Assembly (NCBI GenBank): GCA_963920705.1
Contig: OY987239.1
Span: 1,797,501-1,861,500 of the forward strand
Length of the DNA: 64,000 bases
Source of the DNA: Odiellus spinosus
Taxonomy: Eukaryota; Arthropoda; Arachnida; Opiliones; Phalangiidae
Direction of reading: 5' to 3'
Positions 57,023-64,000 of the stretch are shown here, in pieces; within the stretch, counting starts at the first letter, position 1; each line of letters opens with the position of its first letter. A model generated the notes under the pieces. The model was given only the letters and a program-made list of their open reading frames with translations, was not told the DNA's origin and ran no database searches. The position numbers were made by a program, and so were the translations under genes.

Positions 57023-57240
57023 CATTTTGAAGCAATTAGTAAAGCTCGGCTAAATTTAAGATCTCACCCTTTTGTAACCCATTCAGGCACCTTACTTTCT
57101 ATTACTTCGTATACTTAATCAACATTTCATTATTGAAATCTGTGTTTAACTAGAGATACTCTTGTACCCGAACGAAGTCTTATCAAATTTTTTCAAAAGT
57201 AACTTTGTCTGTATTAATTCGAATTCAGTGGACGGTGGGA
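55930..57240 (+). repeat. Family E satellite units, about 140-170 bp
   Basis: Units with AAGCTCGGCTAAGCTTATTA, CACCCTTTTGTAACCCATTC and TCATTCTACTGTTTAAGAAA, in both copies of the duplication and continuing to GTGGACGGTG at about 57237. Confidence 0.8.
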
Positions 57241-57434
57241 AGAGGGAAACGACGACGACGATTTCAGTTATCAAGCGCCGCGGGTCCATTGGAAAAGACA
57301 TTACGGTTTCTGATGAAATTCGAGTTTAGATAAAGGGATAAACACGAACGTGTTTATCCTAATTTCGCCCAATCCACACCCAACAAAACCCTCTTGATCG
57401 GTTCCTTCGTCCTGTTTAATTATTTCTACACGCA

Positions 57435-57730
57435 CTTCTCGATGTAACTAAACAATTTACTTTATTAATTTTGGTAATCTAACCCAACCAACTATAACCC
57501 AACCCAATCTATAGAACAATTTTCTTTATTAGTTTTGGTAACCTAACCTAACCTAACCTAACCTAACCCAAGCCAACATAACCCAACTCAATCTTAAGAA
57601 CTATTTTCTTTATTAATTTTGGTAACCTAACCTAACCAAACCCAACCAAAACCCAACCTAACCCAACCCAATCTAAAGAACAATTTAATTTATTAGCTTT
57701 GGTAACCTAACCTAACCTAACATTTTAGGC
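57435..57730 (+). repeat. Tandem units of about 65-80 bp with CCTAA runs
   Basis: Each unit has an ACAATTTNCTTTATTA-like stretch, a TTTTGGTAACC joint and a run of CCTAA or CCCAA. Interstitial telomere-like sequence of the arthropod TTAGG type. Confidence 0.8.
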
Positions 57731-57945
57731 GAAACGGGAAAAGAAATTTTAGGTTGAGCGAAATGGGAATAGATAATTCTTTACTAACTGATAAAACGAT
57801 TGGGCGAATTGGGACAAGGAAATTTTGGTTTGGGCGAATTGGGAATCGATAATTTTGGGCCAAATGATAATACGTTTGGGTGAAGTAGGATTGGGCGAAA
57901 TGGGATTAGATAATTTTGGGCGAAATATTTGGGCGAAATGGGAAC
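57731..57945 (+). repeat. Degenerate GGGCGAAATGGGA repeats
   Basis: About eight irregular units of TTTTGGGCGAAATGGGA type. Confidence 0.7.
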
Positions 57946-57966
57946 AAACCGATCCGGGGGCTAAGG

Positions 57967-58225
57967 CCATTGGGGTAAAAATATAATGATGAATTATAAG
58001 AATAGATGGCGCGCCTGCGCCTCACTCTGTTTCTCGCTCTCATACCTGTCCACGTATTACACCCGTTGCTTTGGGAAGCGCGAGGGGAGGGGTTACTGCC
58101 TGGTTTGTCTCTCTTGTAATAGCTTAGCCAATCAGAATAGGATCAGAATGGGAACTACGATAGCGAAATCTCTTAAAATGTTGGCGCGTAAAGTTCCTCT
58201 TTAATTTCGAATTCGTCTATTGGCC
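57967..58225 (+). repeat. Family F element, first copy
   Basis: CCATTGGGGTAAAAATATAA, then CCACGTATTACACCCGTTG and GGAACTACGATAGCG, homologous to 58988-59278. Confidence 0.75.
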
Positions 58226-58347
58226 AAATCATTCTTGTTTGAAATATATTTATAAACCAATAAATAAATAATATAAACGAAAATAGAGGAACCCAAATTG
58301 CTATCATAATTTCTCGAGAAAAGACTCATTTTGCCATATATACTTAC

Positions 58348-58571
58348 CTCAAAAAATCTATAAACTGACTGAGCAGGACTGTTCTTCAACATTTCAAAAG
58401 TAACACCTTGATACTTGAGGGCGTCCTCGTATCGGTCGATGAAGTCGTAGGAAGTGACAGTGAAACTAGACTTAAGGTAGCTGCCCACTTCGATGGTGAT
58501 CAACAGAGCGGTCAAAAGCCACGTGGTCAACACCATCCTGGCCCTCCAACACGATGGTAGTCTTTCACTAC
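58348..58571 (-). CDS. Internal exon of an ionotropic-receptor-like (IR) gene
   Basis: 224 nt between a plausible acceptor (TTTTTAAAG at 58572-58580) and a strong donor (GTAAGTATAT at 58347). The open frame gives GSERLPSCWRARM, then a hydrophobic helix VLTTWLLTALLITIEVGSYL, then KSSFTVTSYDFIDRYEDALK and NSPAQSVYRFFE. This order (short pore-side stretch with an LPS motif, Arg-rich turn, TM3, a Y-L-S-T-V hinge and a D-x-x-E-D-A/L segment opening the S2 ligand-binding lobe) is that of arthropod IRs, variant ionotropic glutamate receptors used in chemosensation. Assignment rests on pattern memory. The frame runs on past the donor into intron-like AT-rich code. No flanking exon on this strand was found, so gene or pseudogene is undecided. 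Confidence 0.55.
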
Positions 58572-58987
58572 CTTTAAAAATTAATTGTCCAAATCCAAAA
58601 AATTGTTATTGAAATTTCCGCCTCTAGACAGATACCTATTTCAAATCTCCTGAGCGCGACTAGCGTTCTAAATCGGTAATTTAATCTGGTAACTAATGGT
58701 AATTTATGGTTTGCTATGGAAAATTACCGAAATTTAGAAATTGAAATAATTTTTTAAGTGGAAAAATTGGTAAAAGATTTAATTCTCAATCATTATTCGT
58801 GCTTGGCGTCATCATGTTAATGTAATGTTTCATTACACTTTGCCATATCAAAGAATAGTCAAATTGTCAAAGTATCACGAAAAACATTGCATTTTCACGA
58901 GTGTAGGGTTTTTTAGTCAGATATAAGAATTTTCAATTTATGAATTCGAAATATCCATACTCATAAACCACCTTCCAGGGGCAACGA

Positions 58988-59232
58988 CCATTGGGGTACA
59001 AATATAATGATGAATTATCACGATAGATGGCGTTCCTCCGCCTCACTTTATCTCTCGCTCTCGTACCTATCCACGTATTACACCCGTTGTAAAGAGAAAC
59101 GCGTCGAGTATCGAGCCGCGAGGGGAGGGCATACCGCCTAGTTTGTCTCTCTCGTCATAGATTAGAATAGAATTGGAACTACGATAGCGACATCTCTTAA
59201 CAGATAGGCGGGTAAAGAGAGTACCCCAATGG
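58988..59232 (+). repeat. Family F element, second copy, inverted ends CCATTGGGGTA
   Basis: Ends CCATTGGGGTAC and GTACCCCAATGG. Homology with the first copy continues about 45 bp past the right end (CTTCAATTTCGAATTGGTCT). Confidence 0.75.
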
Positions 59233-59550
59233 CGCGCTGCCCTTCAAGTTCTTCTTCAATTTCGAATTGGTCTATTGTTAGAAAGAGGAATTCTATATTT
59301 AAAATCACAGAAATTCAAATACAAGTCGTTTGAGAATACCGATTAATTACCGTGAATCCGTACATTAACGCTTTATTTTATTTACATATTTCCGAAATCA
59401 CGGCAATAGAGAAATATATAAAAAGCTCAGTTCGGCTTGATCAACTTGTTAGTTTAGCGGCCGCGTCACTGTAGACGTCACTTATCCCCTAGAGTTCCGG
59501 ATGTAAAAAGAGCGCAGACGCGGAGAAAGCAGGCGTTAAGCTTGAGAGTA

Positions 59551-59730
59551 AAGGCCCGTTTACAAAAGAGCGGAAAGCTGAAGCGTAAGCCGATGCATGG
59601 AACAATAACAAGAGGAGGCATAGTTTCCAAAATCTCATTTTTAAACGATGTATGCACCTATGCCTCCTGTTGTTATTGCTCCATGCATCGGCTTACGCTT
59701 CAGCTTTCCGCTCTTTTGTAAACGGGCCTT
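59551..59730. mobile_element. 180-bp MITE, near-perfect 67-bp inverted ends
   Basis: AGGCCCGTTTACAAAAGAGC with the following GGAAAGCTGAAGCGTAAGCC at the left is matched in complement at the right almost without change. TAA stands outside both ends, suiting a 3-bp TAA duplication as in PIF/Harbinger-type MITEs. High arm identity points to recent mobility. Confidence 0.85.
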
Positions 59731-60375
59731 AAAACTAGAGATCTTAAAAATTTTGTCATTCTGACTGCGGGCGTCGTGCTTCTGCACAAGAAACGTCACA
59801 GGTGACGTCAACGCTCAACTTACGAAAAAGGACTCCTCCCTTTTATATATCTATCTATTTAAGAACTATAAGCGGAACTGATGTCAGGCCTAGAAGACAA
59901 AGATCAGCTCACTTTCGAAAAACAAGAGACTAAAATTGATCCAGTTGTTTTCCAACCAGGAATGAAAGATATCCTTTAACTTGGTTTTGGGTTTTGACAT
60001 CAAAGCCACAATAGCCGCGCATAAAGCTCCGCCAACGGATAACAAGACCAAAACCTTTGTTTCAGATTGAGAAATAGAGATAAATGTTTCAAAGGACTAT
60101 AAAAACCAGCGAAACAACAATTGGCTTACGATAAAGTCGATTTTAATGATATCCATGGTAGAAGATTTTAAAGGGATTGGCGAAGCGGAGAACGGCATCA
60201 CTTGAGCTATTCCCAAAAAATCACACGTCATATTATTTTCTCTCATGTATCCAAGTATTTCCGGCAGCGAATGCTGAGCGAAGAAGATATCGGAATTCTC
60301 ATAAAAAATATATATATGTATTATTTATTCTTTCATGGACGAAGCAGTAAAGAGAGAGCCAGACGGATCGAAATT
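59731..60375. other. Unassigned stretch
   Basis: No repeat recognised. The 85-codon open frame at 60202 runs into family B and is unlikely to be a gene. Confidence 0.35.
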
Positions 60376-60834
60376 AGAGCTCGGAATTGTTTAAATAAAA
60401 ATATACTATTTTATTTTTTTATTTTTTGTGAGCTTTGTACTGTAAAGTATAAAACGTAATCCATATCCGTTTTTATCCAAAAATGGACCTATCTTGGAAT
60501 ATTGTCCGCGTTATACGTTCGGATAAAAAATTCAAAATTTATTTTCATGAAAAATAATGAATAAAAAGATTATTTATAATTTCGTTTTTTATTTATATTC
60601 TTCAAATTAAAAGTAAATTTTAAATATTTTTTAATATTTTAGATTAATTCTTATCCGTCATTAAACGTTTGAAAACGAGTAATTTAACTCTTATTTTCTA
60701 GTAATCCTTATACATTTAACAATTATACGAATATACAAATTTCATTTTTTCGATACAAACAATTTAGTCGGAAATAAAATATCTAAAAATATACTAATAA
60801 CACAAGATAATGGATATCCGATTCCGAGCTCTAA
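60376..60834 (+). repeat. Family B element
   Basis: TTAGAGCTCGGAATTG at the left and GATTCCGAGCTCTAA at the right, with TA outside both ends; internally shortened. Confidence 0.82.
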
Positions 60835-61269
60835 TTCAGAAGGAAGGTTTTCATTTACTCTTGCTTCAGGACATAAGCTAGTCAAACATCCTTTGAAGTA
60901 TATATTCCTAAAAAAAACATACATTTAAGACTGGGCATTATATAAATATGCTTTCGAATTACGGAAAATATGTATTTTTGGCCGAAAGGTCAAAAGGGCG
61001 CAATGTCATGGAGAAAACGTACCTTTTTTCCAGATATTGCTTCATGTTACGCATCAGACGCCGACCAAACAAATCAATATTCTTTAAAAAAAAATTGAAC
61101 ACAAGAAATTACATCTTAAATGGAGCCATTAAATTTCCTTTGAATGGATGGTGAAAAGAAAAAAAATTATCGATTCTTAATCGAAATAAGGCTTGTATAT
61201 CAGTAAAATACTCTCATCATAGATCTTAATCTTGTAGCCTCTCAAATAATTCAATGCTCTTTTTAAAAT
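60835..61269. other. Unassigned stretch
   Basis: Nothing recognised apart from short chance frames. Confidence 0.35.
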
Positions 61270-61500
61270 GAGGCTATCACCATTTTTCAATATGGCATAT
61301 GGATTATATTTTTAGTTTTATATGTGGTCAGTCCTCCAAAATCTGAACGCTTCTATTTCTGAACACTTTCATTTAAAAATGTATAACTTAACTTTGGTTG
61401 GGTCTATTTAGAGATAGACGGGCTCATATTGTAGATTAAGAATTGGACTACTCGCGGAACACAGCTTCAACACTCTAGGAAAATATCCGGAGATATTTAC
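61270..61500 (-). repeat. Family A, partial copy
   Basis: TGAGGCTATCACCATTTTTC at the end, then CTGAACACTTTCATTTAAAA and TATAACTTAACTTTGGTTGG. Confidence 0.7.
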
Positions 61501-61844
61501 GACCATAATTAGCCGACCGCGATAATTAGCCTTATTAGTTAGACCGTTTTTTTAAGGGAATGTTTCCCTTTGTAGTCCGGGAAATAAGGTTTTAAGAGCT
61601 TCGGAAAAATTAAGGGCTTACGCGCTCGATTCTGTCGTAATGTTCGAGTTTTCCACTACAAAATAAACTTCTCAAACCCAGAATTTAGCAACTAACTCTT
61701 TACGAAAACTTAATTTAAAAATATCTCTAAAACTTTCTAATTCAGAACGGTGTGAAATCAAACTTGGGAACACGCGTTAAAATATATGAAAAACTCATAA
61801 AATTGGCAAAAGGAAGCACTTCTGCACCTCGAATCGAGAAATGA

Positions 61845-62051
61845 GTTGCTCCAATGGATTCATTGGCCGAATTCATCGAAGGAAAGGCGGAATTAGTTAT
61901 CGACGATATCCTTCGAAATGAGTATTGCTTTACGGATTCTATGGCAAAGCAAGGCTTTATTTTTAAATCGCCGATAACTTCGCAAATACTGGCTCGAGCG
62001 CGTTATTTCCGCTCTAACCTCGATAAATTCAGCCAAGGAATCCATTGGTGA
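61845..62051 (+). pseudogene. Possible IR gene fragment (S2 lobe), ends before TM4
   Basis: A 65-codon open frame from ATG 61854: MDSLAEFIEGKAELVIDDIL, then CFTDSMAKQGFIFKSPITSQ and ILARARYFRSNLDKFSQGIHW, then TGA. The sequence of a GKA-type stretch, a conserved Cys, an FxKSP motif, an FRxxL helix and G-I-x-W matches the late S2 lobe of arthropod IRs just before TM4. The stop follows the Trp directly, so TM4 is absent unless a weak GTGACC donor is used. An AG at 61842-61844 could be an acceptor, giving VAPMDS. It is on the opposite strand to the IR-like exon at 58348, so the two cannot belong to one intact gene as assembled. Confidence 0.35.
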
Positions 62052-62384
62052 CCATCATTTCTCGATTCTAGATGCTAAAGTTGTTCCTCTTGCAAGTTTG
62101 GTGTTTTTTTTAGTTGGGTTATAAGATAGTTCATATTTAGAAGCAGGGGGGTGTACCGCATTGGAATCGGGGCGTTCAGAATTAGACTCGTTCGTTCAGA
62201 AATAGAAGCTGCTACTGCCGTCTTTAAAACGGCGTTTGCGTCAAAACTAAGCATCATGGAATGATGAAAACTTGCTCAACGGGTTCGCAATTATTCTAAC
62301 TTGATATTAGATACTTAACTTCGTCGCTAAAAGCAATCGAGATCTCGGATTTCTTTAAAAGCGTTCAGATATAGTCGACCCTAC
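62052..62384. other. Unassigned stretch
   Basis: A 60-codon frame on the minus strand (62075-62257) is unrecognised. Confidence 0.3.
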
Positions 62385-62700
62385 CCTAGTACCATTAAAA
62401 CGCTATATTCAAAATTTTATACCTCTGCGGTTGAGGCTTTCTTAGGAAACTACAAAATTAAAATGTCAAAAATGTACGAGTCATTTTTTTCCCGGGATAT
62501 GACTTGGTTTATTTCTGGAACGTAATTAACTATAACTTTCATACGAAAGGAAATTGACTTTTACGAAAAAGACCGCGTGAAAGCGACCTTATCACGTTGC
62601 GAAACAAGCGAGAATGAAACGTAGACTCTACAATAGGGGAATCACGTGACCATTGTGATGACGTAGTCTCGCGGGGAATTTCTACACCTTCACTTTAATT
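62385..62700 (+). repeat. Family A, 5' part
   Basis: AAAACGCTATATTCAAAATT, then TTTACGAAAAAGACCGCGTG and GAATCACGTGACCATTGTGA. Confidence 0.75.
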
Positions 62701-63539
62701 TCCTCAGTATTTTTCCACATACCAGAATCACATTTTAATATAGTCTTTCACACCCTTAGAAGGCCCCTTAAAAATAGTATACGTGGAGAGGTATTTGCAT
62801 GCGACAATCTGCGCGTGCGCACCAGATCGCCAGTTCTCAGGGACTCTCGCGAGACATTTTGCTTAACAGTCAGGGTTCTACGCCAAGGCTTAATTATAAT
62901 TGTAGAAAATGGATAACCAAATCCATACTTCCGAACAGTTTAATAAATTATACTCGTATCGTCAAAGTAAAAGAATGAAAATGGAAGCCCATTCGCGTAA
63001 AATAAACACCATGCTAAAGGAGCCCCCTTAAATCCAATCAGAAAGCAATTCTTTTAAATGTATACAGTTAATTGCGAAAACGGAACCCTTATCTGGCAAG
63101 AAATTTAATTATGGAGAGAACTGCAGAAATATCAGGTAGATCTTTATTGGATAATTTTATTACAACTCACTTATCATAAATATACTAGATTGATCAATTC
63201 CTTATTCTACCCTAAACGCGCAAAGTTTGGCGCCAAATATTTTAATTGAAATTGTTGGTGGATCTACATATTCAGGATGAAATAATACTTATTTATTTTA
63301 GTCGTGAGTAGGCTGATTCTGGGCCCTTCTAAGAGCGTGAAAGACTTTAATCAAACATATTTAAATTAGTAGATTCTATAAAAATATGAGATTTACTAAT
63401 TCACCATCCGTTCAAATAGAGAAATCAACCGCTATATACTTCTGATTACCAGGTTATCAATGCTCAATGTATAATTCACAGCCATTTCCAAGCAATTCTT
63501 CAATTCAGCAATTAAGTCTTCTGATATTTAAATGAACGT
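62701..63539. other. Unassigned stretch
   Basis: A GC-richer patch at 62800-62880 (GACAATCTGCGCGTGCGCAC) stands out, without any gene signal. Confidence 0.3.
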
Positions 63540-63666
63540 TTTTTGGCTAATATAACTTAACTCGAATGAAAAATAGTCTATTTTTAATCAAACAGATAAT
63601 ATATATTAGAATTTAATAGATTTTATTATTCAATTAATAAAAATTATACGAATTCCGAGCTCTAAT
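63540..63666 (-). repeat. Family B, one end only
   Basis: Reverse copy ending AAAATTATACGAATTCCGAG and CTCTA. Confidence 0.75.
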
Positions 63667-64000
63667 TAGGCCGAAAAAAAAATAATACTTCAACACGTTT
63701 TCGCGTAATAGAAAGGTTCAACAGTCACAGCTTCAAACTTATGTCTGCGAAGGAGCTAAGAAAGAATTTTCCAAAAATACGGTTTTAAAATAGCCTGAAC
63801 TATAAATCTCAATTTGATATCGGTTCATTAATGGGGTCCTGTTTCCTAGAAGCTCGCTAAACATTTAAAACGGAACCATCTCCTTTAATTTACCTTTTTT
63901 TTTTCAACGCGTCTTACCTTTTCAAACGGTTAAAATTATCTAAATGGATCGAGTATATTAAAGAAGTCTTATTTCTACGCTTTCACGAAACAATATAGAA
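63667..64000. other. Unassigned stretch
   Basis: Nothing recognised to the window edge. Confidence 0.35.

Noticed and set aside
57749-58204. Short frames across the GGGCGAAAT repeats and family F
   Set aside because: Low-complexity repeat translations without a domain.

Overview
The window looks like repeat-dense nuclear DNA of an invertebrate, most probably an arthropod. Signs are metazoan-type tRNA-Lys(CTT) and tRNA-Gln genes in tandem, an APE-type LINE, many short inverted-repeat DNA elements, interstitial CCTAA/TTAGG tracts of the arthropod telomere type (about 15480 and 57540-57730), a split homeobox exon, and an exon resembling the arthropod ionotropic-receptor (IR) chemoreceptor family. 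No complete host protein-coding gene is visible. Species, family names and ages are inferences from reading alone; nothing was searched.

Left end (1-8571): a tandem array of tRNA-Lys(CTT) genes on the minus strand, 137-bp period, is interrupted by a nearly full-length LINE (716-5877, plus strand). Its ORF1 has two CCHC knuckles; its ORF2 has an endonuclease and a reverse transcriptase. The array resumes to 6947, where it meets a second, truncated LINE fragment of the same general kind (6948-7934, minus strand). That fragment's 5' end lies in a tRNA-Gln gene at the head of a tandem tRNA-Gln-like array (7935-8571). In both cases the LINE/tRNA joint lies just 3' of the anticodon, between tRNA positions 36 and 37. 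This is the most interesting observation in the window.

8991-15545: a 5.1-kb element with about 1.1-kb terminal inverted repeats and hairpin-like ends, carrying a smaller inverted-repeat element that itself holds a 20-bp satellite, and followed by degenerate tandem repeats. No transposase is recognised inside it.

16000-48900: a mosaic of dispersed inverted-repeat families, labelled here A, B, C, D and G. It includes a 5'-truncated DDE transposase with a SWIM zinc finger (20414-21460), a 23-bp minisatellite (about 23985-26150), a 1.4-kb palindrome (31451-32873), an almost perfect 11-bp array (about 41315-42060), a possible chemoreceptor-like exon (18547-18753, minus) and the last exon of a homeobox gene (46997-47719, minus).

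48903-54720: a 5.8-kb satellite of a 19-bp unit with higher-order structure. 54720-64000: a 771-bp perfect tandem duplication, TTAGG-like tracts, an IR-like exon (58348-58571, minus), a second possible IR fragment on the other strand (61845-62051), several short inverted-repeat elements, and unassigned AT-rich DNA.
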